In this document: piece by piece, positions 34,360 through 46,538 of the stretch
Layout of the letters: each line of letters begins with the position of its first letter
Position numbering within the stretch: the first letter of the stretch is position 1
Assembly: GCA_026008535.1 (NCBI GenBank)
Contig: BRKX01000006.1
Location: 47,232,664 to 47,296,663 of the forward strand
Source of the DNA: Perilla frutescens
Taxonomy: Eukaryota; Streptophyta; Magnoliopsida; Lamiales; Lamiaceae
Length of the DNA stretch: 64,000 nucleotides
Direction: 5' to 3'
Position numbers and translations under genes: made by a program
Notes under the pieces: model-generated
Seen by the model: the letters and a program-made list of their open reading frames with translations, nothing else
Told to the model about the DNA's origin: nothing
The model's database searches: none

Positions 34360-35113
34360 ACAAGTGAATCAGAATTTTAAACACCCTTTTGCCTCTATTA
34401 CTTCGCCTGCACAACTTTCGCATAAACAAGCAAGAGTTTTTCTTTCTCCCTCCCACCCAAGCTCAAGCGCAACATTTGACAGAAACTGCGAAAGTCCAAC
34501 TGAGAAGAAGAATTCACATAATCTAGATATTCAGCCAGCTGTTGACGATCCAGCCAGGGCAGCCTTCTCAGTTCCAGCTATTCAACGATCAACTACTCAG
34601 CTCAAATTACAGGAGCACATCAGTTGATACCCCCTGTTCAAGACTCACCTCTTGAAGATCGAAAGAGATCTAAAACCTTATAAAGACGACAATAGCACCT
34701 ACCTTCCTAGCGAGCAGTTAGGGACTTCAAGTGTGAGCCGTCGACCCACTGAGGTAGCGAGCAGTTACCAGGTTCAGCCAACTGTTCTTCATTGTGTAAT
34801 TTCTAAAGAAAATCAAGTTATATAGTGAAGTTGCCCTTCTGCGGAAGGAAGAGAGGACGTAGAAGTTTGAGACTTCGAACCTCTATAAATCACTTGTGTG
34901 CTGTACTATACTGATCATTGCATATCTCTGAACTGCACACAATATCACACAAGCTGCACTCAATCTGTTTTAACTGATAATCAAGTTTGTGCATAGATAA
35001 GTTTCATCAAGCGAGTAAAGGGCCCTGTTATTCCGCATCTAAAGTAAAAGTTTTTGAATCAGTTTATTAACCCTCCCCTTTAAACTGATACCGACTCGCC
35101 CGGGACCAACAAG

Positions 35114-35125
35114 TGGTATCAGAGC
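35114..35125 (+). other. Primer binding site (initiator Met tRNA type)
   Basis: 'tggtatcagagc' two bases after the 5' LTR, the usual Copia priming site. Confidence 0.9.
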
Positions 35126-35199
35126 GGTTGATTCTAAGGATCATCCATTTCTGCAGATTAACTAAATCAGATCTACTTATCTGTGCTAACATTTCAGCT

Positions 35200-37330
35200 A
35201 TGGAAAACCATAAGCTACCTTTATTTTCAGTTGAGAATTATGATAACTGAAGCAGGAGAATGAAGGCGCATCTCTGCTCAATTCATGAGAATATGTGGAA
35301 AGTCATCGAAGACGGTCCAATAATTATCATGATGGACAATGACGCTCACATAATTGATATCAATCAACCGGCTAGGATCCCGAAGCCAACTAATCTTCTC
35401 ACCAGTGAAGAGAAGAAGTTGAAGAATCTAGAGTTCGTTACTCAAGCCGCATTATTTCAAACTCTAGATGAAGATCGTATGAAGGATACAAAGAACTGCA
35501 CAACTGCCAAAGAGATATGGGACCTTCTAGCAGATCTTTGCAGAGAATCCAAAGCCATAAAAGGAAACAAGCTCCAACTGGCAGTTGACAGGTATGAATC
35601 CTTCAAAATTCAGGAAGAAGAGTCTATCTCAAGCCTTGAAACTAGATTTCTAGGCATCATCAATGAGATGAACGACCTTGGGAGGAGTTATCCCAATTCA
35701 GAGATAAATTCCAAAATATAGGATAATCTCACTAACAAATGGGATATGAAAGTGATAGCTACAAAGGAGTCAAGAAACCTAAACAGTATCACTCCAAGGG
35801 AACTATTTGGTTCTCTTAAAGCTCATGAGTACAGTCTAAACTGAAAAAGGGAAGCATCAACATCGTCAGCTCAAGACGCAGCTTTCTACGGCGACAGGAC
35901 CAGGTTTAGAGACACTCGAGGAAGAAACAACTTCCGACCTAGGAGCTTACCAGCCAAAGAAAACCAAGGCAGGTCTTCAACTAAACGAAAAATGGAGGCA
36001 ACTGAAAAGAAGGAGAATCTAACTGATGACATCAATCAGATCTAATCAGTTACCAAGTTGCTAGAAAAGTTGAAGAGAGCTCGGGATAAGGAATCAGCTT
36101 CACCTCAAACTGATGAAATCCCAAAAGTTGAAAAAGCCTACCAACTAGCTGAACGGCTAGCTGAACCATTCAGGAGTGGCAACCGCAATCTTGGAGAATA
36201 TTTTCATTGTCACAAACAAGGACATTACAGGTTTGAATGTCCAGAACTCCCCGAAGACAAGAAAGCCAAGGTAAAAAGAAGTTTCTTCAAAAGAAAAGCA
36301 ATGGTCGCAAATCTCGAGAATGCCGTGCTGGATGATTCAGACTATCCTTCTGGAATTGATTCTGACGGCTACAGCTCAGATGATGAAGCACTATTCTGCC
36401 TCATGGCTGACCATGATGAAGAGGTTAGTACAGCTGACTCTCAAACCTCTTTTTATCATATCAATGAAGCAACTGTCTCTAGTAATGAACTTGATGTGAA
36501 ACTTATGATGCTAGAAGACCAATTAGCTTCAATCTCCTATTTGCATGTTGATCTTAAAGATGAAAATGATGAACTGAGAAACAAGGTTAGGAAACTGAGC
36601 ATTGATCATGAAAGATTAAATTATCTTGAATCTCAATTTGTAGAATTTGAGAAGTTGAAACTGAGAACTGCTGATCTAGAGGGAGAAAATCAAAGACTCA
36701 AGCAAGAGATCCTTGAAAAAGGGATCTCAGACTCTAGATGAAATACTAAGTCATCAAAGAACTGGAACTGATAGCTTAGGGCTAGGATATAGCAAGTTCA
36801 CTGCCCTAGAAAAGGGAAAAGCAGTTGCTCAATCCAGTGATAAGGGAATCCTAAAAGGGTTCATAAGATCTCATGATCAGCCAGCCGAGTCAAACAAAAG
36901 AAAAGGAATATTGAAAAATCCCCAGACTCAGCCTGGACAATTTGGTCAGTTCTATCAATCTAAAGCACCTGGTCAGCTGAAGACCAATTCCCAGCCAAGA
37001 CCATGTCAATCCACTCGTCCAAAGCCCCCAGTTCAACAGAGGCCACCAACTCAATATAGAATGCCAACAAGACAACCTGATAGATCAGTTCACTTCAAGA
37101 AAGACCAGTTTAGATCTCAAGCCTACCCTGCTAAGCAGTTTAATCAAAGCACTTCTAGGAGAGATCAACGAAAATCATTTCAACCCTATCATCATTACAA
37201 TGAATATCTGGACTCAAGAAATGAACTAAGAGCTGATCCAAAAGGGTTCAATCCAATAAACTGGAAACACACAAGGCATTGGCCTGATAGAAGAGCTCAA
37301 AAAAAAGTCAAAATAATTGTGTGCTAGTTG
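35200..37330 (+). pseudogene. gag: Copia gag, stop-riddled
   Basis: Start ATG at 35,200. One frame runs to 36,741 with in-frame stops at 35,248 (TGA), 35,719 (TAG), 35,842 (TGA) and 36,043 (TAA). The visible order is: UBN2-type capsid domain ('MKAHLCSIHENMWKVIEDGP', 'TAKEIWDLLADLC', 'SLETRFLGIINEMNDLG'), then a CCHC knuckle at 36,199-36,240 whose first Cys position is Tyr ('YFHCHKQGHYRFEC'), then an acidic stretch and a coiled coil at about 36,480-36,730. A one-base shift at an A5 run (about 36,716) moves to a basic Gln/Pro-rich tail ('GSQTLDEILSHQRTG...') to 37,327. A second shift at an A8 run (about 37,300) returns to the first frame. In the family Gag forms the particle and packages RNA. 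The coiled coil is typical of Sirevirus Gag. Confidence 0.8.
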
Positions 37331-40300
37331 AATTGTTTTATCCCACTAACCTTCAATGCAGGTATCATTCAACCGACTCAAGGAGAGTTGAAAGAGAGTC
37401 GAAACTGATAAAACGATCCAAATCAGTTGACTCTTTGAGTGATAAAAAGCTAAAATTTTGGCAAGTCTGGATTCCAAAAGGCTTAATGTATCAAAAAGAA
37501 CCCGATATGAAACGGGTACCTAAATGCTAATCCTTTTCTTTGCAGGACAAGAGCATCCTATCTATGAAGAAAACCAAAGACATTTGGTATCTAGATAGTG
37601 GGTGCTCCAAACACATGACCGGAGACAGAGAAGATCTCGACGGTTATGAAGAAATCAAAGTTCCATTCGTCACATTTGGAGACAATTCCAAAAGTCGAAC
37701 CATTGAAGAAGGGTTCGTAGTCAAAGGAAAAGTAGTAGTGAATGGAGTCTCCCACGTGGATGGACTAAAGCACAAATTACTTAGCATCAGTCAGCTGTGC
37801 GACAATGGCTACTCAGTTGACTTCACCAAAAACTCCTGCAACATAAGAGACAAGTCAACTGGAGTAATTTTGCTAACCGGCATCAGGAGAGGCAACATGT
37901 ACATTGTTGACTGGTCAACTGGCTACTCAGAAGCTTGCTTTCTCTCAAAAGGATCAACTGAAGTAAGTTGGCTATGACATCGACGACTGAACCACCTCAA
38001 CTTCAAAACAATCAACTACCTAGCAAAGAAAGAGCTAGTTGAGGGGCTTCCCAAGGAAATATACAAGAAAACAGGTGTATGTGGACCATGTCAAAAAGGG
38101 AAGCAGGTGAAGTTATCCTTCAAGAATAAGAATCATTCATCAGGAACAACTGATTGTCTTCAACTGCTACACATGGATTTGTTTGGTCCAGTTAGACCTC
38201 CAACTCCAAAAGGTAAAAGATTCACTCTTGTAGTAGTTGATGATTACTCAAGATATACATGGGTGGAATTCTTGAGGAGCAAAGATGAAACGTATGACAA
38301 GCTCACGGCGTTGATCAGAAGACTATAAACTGAGAAGGAAAGATTAGTTCAAAGGATTCGTTCCGATAATGGAACTGAATTTTTGAAACAACACATGATC
38401 AGCTTTCTCAACCAGCTTGGAATCACCCATGAACACTCAGCTACAAGAACTCTACAAAAAAATGGTGTAGCCGAACGGCGCAACCGAACACTAAAAGAAG
38501 CAGCTCGAACGATGATAGCTGATGCCAACATAGCGGAAGGGTACTGGGCTGAAGCAGTCAACACGGCTTGCTATACTCAAAATCGAAGTGCCATTGTAGC
38601 AGCCCATGACAAAACACCTTATGAACTGTACAAGGGTCGTAAGCTTTCTATCTCATATTTGAAAATATTTGGCTATAAATGTTATATTCACAACAATGGC
38701 AAGACTCAATTGAAATCTTTTAGTGCTAAAGCTGATGAGGGAATATTTCTTGAGTATAACTCTCCTCATGCACATGCTTATAGAGTGTTCAATAAATGAA
38801 CTCTTGTTGTGGAAATAACATGTCATGTGGTATTTGATGAATTTGCTAATGAGTACAGGAACAAAGAAAGTATAGACACATCAGTTCAAGTACTACCTAG
38901 TGAAATTGAAAATTAACAGGACTATGTGGATCACATTGTTCCAGAGCGGTTTGAAGTTTCATTAGAAGAAGAGAATGAAACTGGTACTAAACCAGTTGAG
39001 AACAACTTGGTCAATGAAGACACAAATCGTGCTGAGACCACAAACCCCACAACTGAAGCAGGGGGAAGAGATGATGAGAATGCCGAGCCAACTGATGAAA
39101 GAGCAACTGATGACGTCATAACAGAAGAGCCAGCTGGAGACTCAGTTGAAGCTATCTTGCCCAAATGGCTCCGAAACCATCCAACTGACAAGATAGTTGG
39201 AGATCTAAGAAGTCGGGTCCAGACCAGAGGATCAACCGAGCATGCGTTATTCACATGCTTCATCTCTTAAACTGAACCAGCAAACGTTAAAGAAACCTTA
39301 GAAGATTTATACTGGATCATGGCTATGCAAGAAGAACTGAACCAGTTCACACGAAACGACGTATGGTTTCTTGTTAATAGGCTAAAACCCCAAAAGGTCA
39401 TTGGCATAAAGTGGGTTTTTCGCAACAAACTGGATGAACAAGGAGTGATCACAAGGAACAAGGCTAGACTGGTAGCCAAAGGATACTGACAAAGTGAAGG
39501 AATCAACTTTGATGAGACATTTGCGCCAATTGCAAGATTAAAAGCCATCAGACTGTTCCTAGCTTATGCAGCTCACTTCAACTTCACAGTTTACGAAATG
39601 GATGTCAAGAGTGATTTTCTTCAAGGAATGCTCAAGGAGGACGTGTATGTCGAGCAACCGCCAGGCTTTGAGATTGGTGATCAAGTCTTCAAACTGAAAA
39701 AGGCCCTCTACGGACTTAAGCAAGCTCCAAGAGCGTGGTATGAAACGCTAACAATATTTTTGCTGAAAAATGGGTTTCAAAACGGAGTCATTGATCGAAC
39801 TCTATTCCGAATAGAACGATCAACTGAGATCTTAATGGTTCAAATTTATGTGGATGACATAATTTTTGTATCAAAGAGCAAAGATCTATGCACACGGTTC
39901 GCTCAACTAATGCAAAGCGAATTTGAGATGAGCATGATGGGAGAAATGACATTCTTCCTAGGACTCCAAGTGAAGCAGCTGAAAGACGGAATTCACATCA
40001 GCTAGACAAAGTACACTAAGGAGCTAGTCAAGAAGTTTGGAGTAAGTAAAGGAAAAACTCTCAAGGTTCCAATGAACACATCAGTTCAACTAACTCTTGA
40101 TGAAGAAGGAGAATCAGTTAGCCAAACATACTACAGAGGAATCATTGGGTCATTACTTTACTTAACAGCCAGCCGACCTGACATCTCTTATTCAGTCGGT
40201 CTATGTGCGCGATTCCAAGCCAATCCAAAGAAAAGTCACCTTGAAGCAGCTAAGAGAATTATCAAATATCTCAAAGGAACCATAAATCTTGAACTATGGT

Positions 40301-40767
40301 ATCCCAGAGATGATAGTTTGAGTTTAATTGGATATTCAGACTCAGACTTTGGTGGATGCAAGATTGACAGAAAAAGCACCAGTGGAACATGTCAGTTTCT
40401 TGGAAGCAAACTAATATCCTGGTTTAGCAAGAAGCAGCACTCAGTTGCCACGTCAACAACTGAAGCAGAATATGTAGCTGCTGGAAGCTGCTGTGCTCAA
40501 ATTCTCTGGATGAAGCAACAGCTGAAGGATTACAAAGTTGAAACTGAAGAAGTGCCTATCTTATGTGACAACAATAGTGCAATTGCGATATCTGAGAATC
40601 CAGTTCTACATTCAAGAACTAAGCACATTGACATAAGGCATCACTTCATCAGAGATCACATCGAGAAGAAGGATATTTGCATCAAATATGTCAACACTGA
40701 GAAGCAGATAGCTGACATCTTCACTAAACCACTGCTTGAAGCAAGGTTCATGGAGCTATGCATATAG
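37331..40767 (+). pseudogene. pol: Copia pol: protease, integrase, RT, RNase H
   Basis: A single frame over 3.4 kb, broken only by stops at about 37,528, 37,975, 38,326, 38,797, 38,914, 39,268, 39,487 and 40,003. Protease: 'WYLDSGCSKHMTGD' with the catalytic DSG at 37,594-37,602. Integrase: zinc-binding His/Cys ('HRRLNHLNF', 'GVCGPC') at about 37,978-38,095, first Asp in 'LLHMDLFGP', second Asp in 'SDNGTEF' (about 38,367) and Glu in 'NGVAERRNRTL' (about 38,470), so the DDE triad is present. RT: 'DVKSDFLQGMLKEDVYVEQP' and the catalytic 'YVDDIIF' at about 39,847. RNase H: 'GYSDSDFGGCKIDRKSTSG', 'STTEAEYVAA', 'LCDNNSAI', 'RTKHIDIRHHF', ending at 40,767. Order PR-IN-RT-RH defines Copia. No frameshift was seen, only point stops. 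Confidence 0.9.
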
Positions 40768-41330
40768 TTGGGACTGCTGGAGCTAGCATCACATGATGAA
40801 GATGATCAACTGGATGAAAAAGGCCAAGGGACCACTCCAACTGGAGAGAAACTGAATCAATAAAATGAGAAACTGATCAGTTGGCCACATAAACCATCAG
40901 TTTGAAGTAAAGGCAAGAAGCTACTAAGAGATAAGTAAACTGGAGATGATCAGTTTACCTCATTAGTATAACTAAATCATCAGTTCAATCGCTCAAACTG
41001 ATGATCCAGTCAGTTATGCAGAGCATACAAGCTGCAAATTGATCAAACTGATGAAAGAGTCATAGGAACTGTAGTAAATTCAAAAAGAAATATCAGTTCA
41101 AGGGCCAGCTGAAGGAGAACAGCTGAACTGAGAAGCAGCTGAGTGAAGGTCTAAGCAGTCAAGATCAATCAGGAACTGATGAGAAGATATCTCAGTTGGA
41201 ACTGATCAACAAGAACACCATCAGTTACGGTCAAAGCCAACTAATGACGTAATCAGTTTCAAGCCAAGGAGAAACTGCTGAAGAGAAAAGATAAGTTCAA
41301 AAATCTCAATAGTGGAAATGGTAAAAACAC
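40768..41330 (+). other. Spacer after pol, packed with AACTG/CAGTT
   Basis: Non-coding. About 20 occurrences of AACTG or CAGTT were counted by eye in about 530 bp, where about one would be expected by chance. Several are arranged as 'aactgatcagtt'-like palindromes (for example at about 40,871). Confidence 0.7.
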
Positions 41331-41347
41331 GTGTCATCCAAATGTTA

Positions 41348-41495
41348 CCGTTGAATCGTCTTTCTCTCTCCTCATTAAACCCCAACGGATAGAAATGAAA
41401 AGCCAATCGACGGGTCGATTGATCTAATCCAACCGTTGAAATTGGGCATACCAAGCGTCACACCCGTTGGATGAAGCTCTACATATTCTATAAAA
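41348..41495 (+). promoter_or_regulatory. Promoter-like region before accessory ORF A
   Basis: CCGTT/AACGG cores at 41,348, 41,384, 41,433 and 41,464, then a TATA box 'tataaaa' at 41,489-41,495, then a leader of about 180 bp rich in C, T and A up to the ATG at 41,679. A G-box 'cacgtg' lies just upstream at about 41,329. Confidence 0.45.
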
Positions 41496-41678
41496 TGGAT
41501 GGCTGAATTTTCATTTTTACTTTTATCGATCTCAAGCACAGTAAAGAATTCAAGCATCTCTCATTCTTTATTTCTCGAAACTGTTCTGATCAACTCTCAA
41601 AAGTAAAAACATCCAGTTCATAAATTCAGTCAAGGCCATTTTACCCCTCCCAGATCATTCATCTCAAACAAAAACTCC

Positions 41679-44297
41679 ATGGCTGACAGACGCGCACCAG
41701 CTGTTCGACAAAACTTCAACTTTAAAAGAACCGGTGAATCTTCACAAGGATTCCAAAGAAATCTCTATAGAGACAAGTTTCTGGATATAGGCGCTTATAG
41801 AGAAAAGTGCTCAAATTCCGCCCTCTGCAACTCACTGATCACAAAGATAGAGGAAAGTGGGTTGAAAAGCTTCACTGAAGACTATCCATCGAAAATATAC
41901 CTAGAGGCTGTGGTTGAGTTTTACGTAAATTCAAAGGGCTACGATGACAAAATAGAAACTGAAGTTCGTGGAGTCGAACTGATCATAACTCCAGAACTGC
42001 TCGGGAGATTATTCAAACTGCCAACCACCGGAACACGACTGCAGGACGTTAAAGTGGATCAAGAGGAAGCCTACCGCCAGTGGAAGCGGGAGGAATGCTT
42101 AGATGTGTACAAAAGCAGTACACTCATGTCTCTTCTTCAAGAAGAATACAGGATTCTAGCATCAGTCGCTGCTAGAATGATCACTGGAACAACTGGAAGC
42201 CACTCAGAAATGTCGGAGCACAAGTACAAGATATGTGCAGCGATCATCAGAGGTATCAACATCAACTGGTCTCAATACTTCTTCGAGCAAATAAGGAAAT
42301 ATGTTGATATTGTGGAGAAGAACTGGTTACCAACTGAGTTCTATCAAAAGATGTGCTACCCAAGCAGAATCAGTATCATACTGGAGAACACCTTTAACTT
42401 CATGACAGAAGAAACCAACACGCTGATGGTTGACAAACTGGACTTTATACCAGTTATCGGCAAGAGGCAGCTACTTGCAAAACCAATATCCATTAAAAGC
42501 AGTCAGCCAACTGCTGTTTTTTCAAAGAAAGCCGAGGAGTTGTCAAGAAGAAAAGGTAAGGAGATCGCAGTTGAAACTCCACGAGAAGACTCCGATTCAG
42601 AAGACAACATCCCAATATGCCAGATGTTGGGAAGCTCAATTAAAGCTAAGCCTCTACGCCAAGTTCATTTTGGATCACTCATTGATTCACCTGAAGAAGT
42701 GATCTCTACCAGACCAGTTCAGTTCAAGGAAAGAACTGGGAAGTCAAAGAAGAAGCCATCTGCAGTTCAAACAAAAGAAAAGAAGAAGAAGAAGTCAGGG
42801 CCTCCACCTCCTCCTCAACTACCTCCCCGTGACATCAAAATAATTGATGTTATGCCGGTTGAAAATGATGATATAGTGTCTTATAGAGGAATTCCCCCAA
42901 AGGATTCAGGAGCCGACTTTTTCCGAACTGCTTGCCCGCCGATAGGAAAAACCGAAGAAAACATTAGAGCTCTATCGAGAGCTGAAATCATCAAGTGCTG
43001 GGCTGATGAACAAGTTCAAAAGTTCATAGCCGAGAACTTCATTGAGGACGTAACTGGATTACCAACTCTGTATGAAGCATTAACAAGGTACGTCTACTGG
43101 TACCTTTGGAGACACTGCTTCAACTCTGAAGCCCACTTTAGCCTAACTACTCTGCATGGAATGAGCTTCTGGAGAAGGGAAGAAAGATGGAGTATGGATT
43201 GGGCTGGGCAGGAGTCCCCAAAGCAAAATCCAGTCATCACATTGAAGAGAATGCTTGCCATTCGTAGAAACCATCCACATCCTGATAAGCAAACTCTGGT
43301 GGAAGTAATGAATGATTTGCTTATCTGGGCCAATATCAGACTGCCACCTCGATGAACTCAAGCTGAGCAGCGACAATGGAACGCCCCTCAAGTTCAACAA
43401 CATTGGTTGCTCACTGAACTGCTAAAACTCAGGCAGGAGCAGCTTAAGCAAGAACAAGAGCTGTTCAACCAAGAAGTTCAGAGAAGTCATCAAAGGGCTG
43501 AAACCTCTGCAGCTTACAACACAAAGCAAACTGCCATAACATCTGTGGCCAAGCAGTTGACTTTCGAAGAAACCCCTCAACCAGATGATATTATCATCGA
43601 TCTTCTAGATGACTCACCTGAGGAACCAGCTGCTGATGAGCGCACAGCTAGTGATCTGGAATTTGAGAAAATGCTCAAGTCCCCTACTCTGCCAGATCTT
43701 CTAATTGATGAAGAGCTACAGGAGCTAACAGAAGAGACTCAACTGCCCGAGGAGCAAACTGAAGCACAAATTGCTCCTTCCCACGAGTCAACTCCAAAGA
43801 CAGCTGAGCATGACCAGTCAGCTGACCAGATAGCTCAAGCAGCCGAACAATCTACATATCAAGGTACACTTGCCATAACTATGTACATTGATCCAATCCA
43901 GAGAGCACTTCAAGCTGCCGCTCAAACTGCCGCGCCAAAAATCTCATCAGAGTCAATTTATGATGAGATCATCATCATGGAGATAGATGAAATATCGCAC
44001 ACAGTTCCTTGCGAGGAACTTGTTGGAACTGAAGAAGGAGAGGGAGCGGACTCAAAAGTAGTCCAGTTCGTGGCTCAACCGAGCAGTTCCACAGTCCAGC
44101 TCCCTCCACATTATGTGGAACTGATCGATTACCTGCAGCAACAGGTTAAACTGCACACTGAGAAAATTAAGCAACTGCAAGCCCAACAGAGACTCCAGTT
44201 CGCTGAAACTGAGTCGGCAAGCAGCGATGAGGATGAGGAAGATAACAGCTCAGAACCGGTGGCGAAGAGAAGGAAAACTGATCACAAGAAGGACTAA
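41679..44297 (+). pseudogene. Accessory ORF A of the Copia (paralogue 1 of 3)
   Basis: Frame from ATG 41,679, open for 558 codons to a TGA at 43,353, then open again in the same frame (from 43,356, ATG 43,407) to 44,297, about 872 codons in all with one stop. Residues 28-230 form an alpha/beta-looking domain with 'YLEAVVEFYVNSKGYDDKI', 'VRGVELIITPELLGRLFKLP' and 'NWSQYFFEQIRKYV'. This resembles, from memory, the 'putative plant transposon protein' domain found in many plant retroelements. A Lys-rich linker and a Pro run (about 376) follow. A second conserved block has 'GADFFRTACPP' (about 411), 'YVYWYLWRH' and 'HGMSFWRREERWSMDW' (about 493). The C-terminus is Gln/Glu-rich with coiled-coil character and a possible nuclear signal 'KRRKTDHKK'. 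No signal peptide or membrane span, so it is unlike a classical envelope despite its position. Both blocks recur in ORFs B and C. Confidence 0.75.
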
Positions 44298-44671
44298 GAG
44301 GCTGATCAAAATTGAACATGATTAGAAAAGCCATAAGTGTACTTCTTGTTAATCAGTTGTAATTATCACTTGATCCATATTTATAAAAGTTAATCTTTTT
44401 TTATTTCAAATAAATGTCAGGCTTTACATTTATTTTGAAATTTTGACCGTTGTAAAATAATGACACGTGTCAAGGTCATTAATTGCCAACGACCAAAAGA
44501 AATCAGAGGCTAGTACCATTTCAACCATCATATCTATGAGCCTGTCCAAAAACTCATAAAAAGCCTCTCTCTCTCTCAAGCCTCTCAAAAAGCCTCCTCC
44601 TCCTCTGAAAACCTCAAACCTTTCTCTTTCAAAAGATCTTGAATTCTCTAAATTTTCAGCCAACCTCAAAA
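44298..44671 (+). promoter_or_regulatory. Spacer and promoter-like region before ORF B
   Basis: Contains an AATAAA-type signal ('caaataaatg' at about 44,407) that could end ORF A transcripts, a CCGTT core at 44,447-44,451, a palindromic 'tgacacgtgtca' (G-box) at 44,461-44,472, a TATA-like 'cataaaaa' at 44,555-44,562 and a CT-rich leader before the ATG at 44,672. Confidence 0.4.
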
Positions 44672-46538
44672 ATGGCCGAATTATCCAGATCTTCAAATTC
44701 CTTCAAAAACCAACTCATGAGAGATAAATTCCTTGATAGGAAGAAATTTCAATTGATTCTTGATGAATCAAACAATCCAATCCTTCTGCCAAATCTTCAC
44801 AAAACAGGAGTTCTTCACTACCTGGAAACACCACCAAAATTCTTTAGACAAAATTTGGTGAGTGAATTTTTGCTTCAAGCAAAAATTATCTGCAGATGGG
44901 AAGATGATATCTTCAGTGATACAAGGAAGGATGTTACACATCAATGAGAAAATAGTTGCTGAAGTATTCTAACTTCCACAAGAAGGCTCATACGTTCAAG
45001 ATCTAAAGGAATCTGCAGAGTCACACTGGAGAGAATGGAAAGCTTCAAACTGCAACAAGCAATTCAGTTTTACCACCGCTAAAACTGATCTCAAGCCCGA
45101 GTATGGAGTTCTACTTAACATAACGAATAAGATGATGTTCGGAGCAATTGGAAGCCTAAGCCAACTCACCCAAGAGAGATACAAGGTAATGATTCACCTT
45201 GGTGAAGGGAGACAAACAAATTGGGCAGAATTCGTCTTTCAACAATTCAAGCATCAAGTCATCAAGTCTACTGACTCAAAGACATCTGGAAAATTTGAGT
45301 CTAAGGTAGGACTTGTTCTAAGGATGAGCAAAATGCTTGAAGACTTGCTGAACCTTCCAAGTGATGAATCACTACCGGTTCTAATCTCTGACTGGATTCC
45401 TAAGAAAGGAACTGCTCATCTACAGTCCATGAAGAAAAAGAGAAGAGGAAAGGCCAAGATGAGCAACCAGAGTTCGAGCAACTCAACTGCCAATGTCGTT
45501 TACTCTCCAAAATCAAAGAACGGATCTCCAGTTAATTTCCAGGTTTGCTCTGATCCAGATGAACTCATTCCATTCATTGGAATACCCCACCCAAACTATG
45601 GAGCAGACTACTTCAGAGGCACATGCCCTCCGCTCCAGCTGACTGAAGAGAATATTCGCACTTTCTACAGTGGTGAATATGCAGTCAAAGGTGCACAAAA
45701 GGAAGTGACTAGTCTCCTTCTCACTCACTTTACCTTTGTTGCCCAACGTGATCAAGAGTTGTTCAAACAACTCCACCGGTACTTCTACTGGTACAACTGG
45801 AGACATTCTATGTCCATCCAGTCTCATTTTCTTCTAACTGCCTTTCATGGCATGAGCTTTTGGCAAAGAGAAGAAACTTAGAGCATCAAATGGATAGGTT
45901 CATCAAATCCATTTCCTCCAACCATTGTGCAAGTTCAGCACATCATGAATCATCAACTAGTCAACAAGATTCCAGCCATCGCCCTATTAGTAGAGCTTAA
46001 GACAAACATCATGCCTCAAGGATTTGGGATTGCAAATCAATCAGCCAACTGCCCAACTGCCTCGTTCTGTCGACAACTGAACTTTGATAATCTATCAAGT
46101 CAGTCAGCTGAGCCATCACGATGAACTTCAACTGTAGTCAAGAGGATAGAACCCCACCTATCTCACACTGCAGTCATTGTTTCTCAAAAGAATACAAGGC
46201 ACATTGATACAAGAGACAGTGACGATGAGGATACTGCCACGTCACCAAGTCTTCTATCCAAAAGCTATGTGACTCCACTGCTCACGTCAGGCTCAAAAGG
46301 TGCGCAGTTGACTAAGAAAAATGATCAGTTTCGGACATCGCCAAAGGGAATATCACACTCCCTTAGTCAAAGGATGAAAAGTTCATCAGTTGAGATCCAG
46401 CTTCACCTTCGCCAAACCAAGAAGACAGAAAGGCCTGAACCATCAACACACAAAGCTGCATCCAAAGAAAGCAATGCAGCTAGTCCAGCTAGACCCTTCA
46501 AGAAGCGGAAACTGTCTACAGAAAAGTCGAGCAACTGA
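44672..46538 (+). pseudogene. Accessory ORF B of the Copia (paralogue 2 of 3)
   Basis: Starts 'MAELSRSSNSFKNQL' and shares 'RDKFLD' with ORF A. A frameshift lies near 44,930 and a stop soon after (about 44,985). From there one frame runs to 46,538 with stops at 45,879 and 46,121. Parallels to A: 'ESAESHWREWK' against 'EEAYRQWKRE'; 'RQTNWAEFVFQQFKHQVI' against 'ININWSQYFFEQIRKYV'; 'GIPHPNYGADYFRGTCPP' against 'GIPPKDSGADFFRTACPP'; 'LHRYFYWYNWRH'; 'HGMSFWQREE'. About 620 codons, shorter than A mainly in its C-terminal part, which is Ser/Lys-rich and ends with basic 'KKRKLSTEK'. Function unknown. The shared architecture shows descent from a common ancestor, not convergence. Confidence 0.75.

Larger units (their letters stand above)
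33585..35111 (+). repeat. 5' LTR of the large Copia
   Basis: 1,527 bp, 'tgttaagaaaaactatc...gggaccaaca'. Contains a three-unit tandem repeat (33,945-34,076), AACGG motifs and a TATA box before the presumed start of transcription. An 87-codon open frame at 34,364-34,627 lies in R/U5 and is not considered a gene. Confidence 0.9.

Noticed and set aside
34364..34627. 87-codon frame in the Copia 5' LTR
   Set aside because: It lies in R/U5, the 3' LTR copy carries a 4-bp indel in it, and no domain is visible.
36713..37330. Programmed frameshifting in gag at the A5 and A8 runs
   Set aside because: The shifts go forward and then back within the gag tail, not at a gag/pol border, and no proper slippery heptamer is present. 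Simple indels in A-runs fit better.
43353..43355. Programmed read-through of the TGA in accessory ORF A (frame stays open on both sides; 'cgatgaact' also occurs at a stop in ORF B)
   Set aside because: The context is not a known strong read-through site, the two stops do not lie at homologous positions, and CGA-to-TGA by cytosine deamination explains them better given the many such stops in the element.
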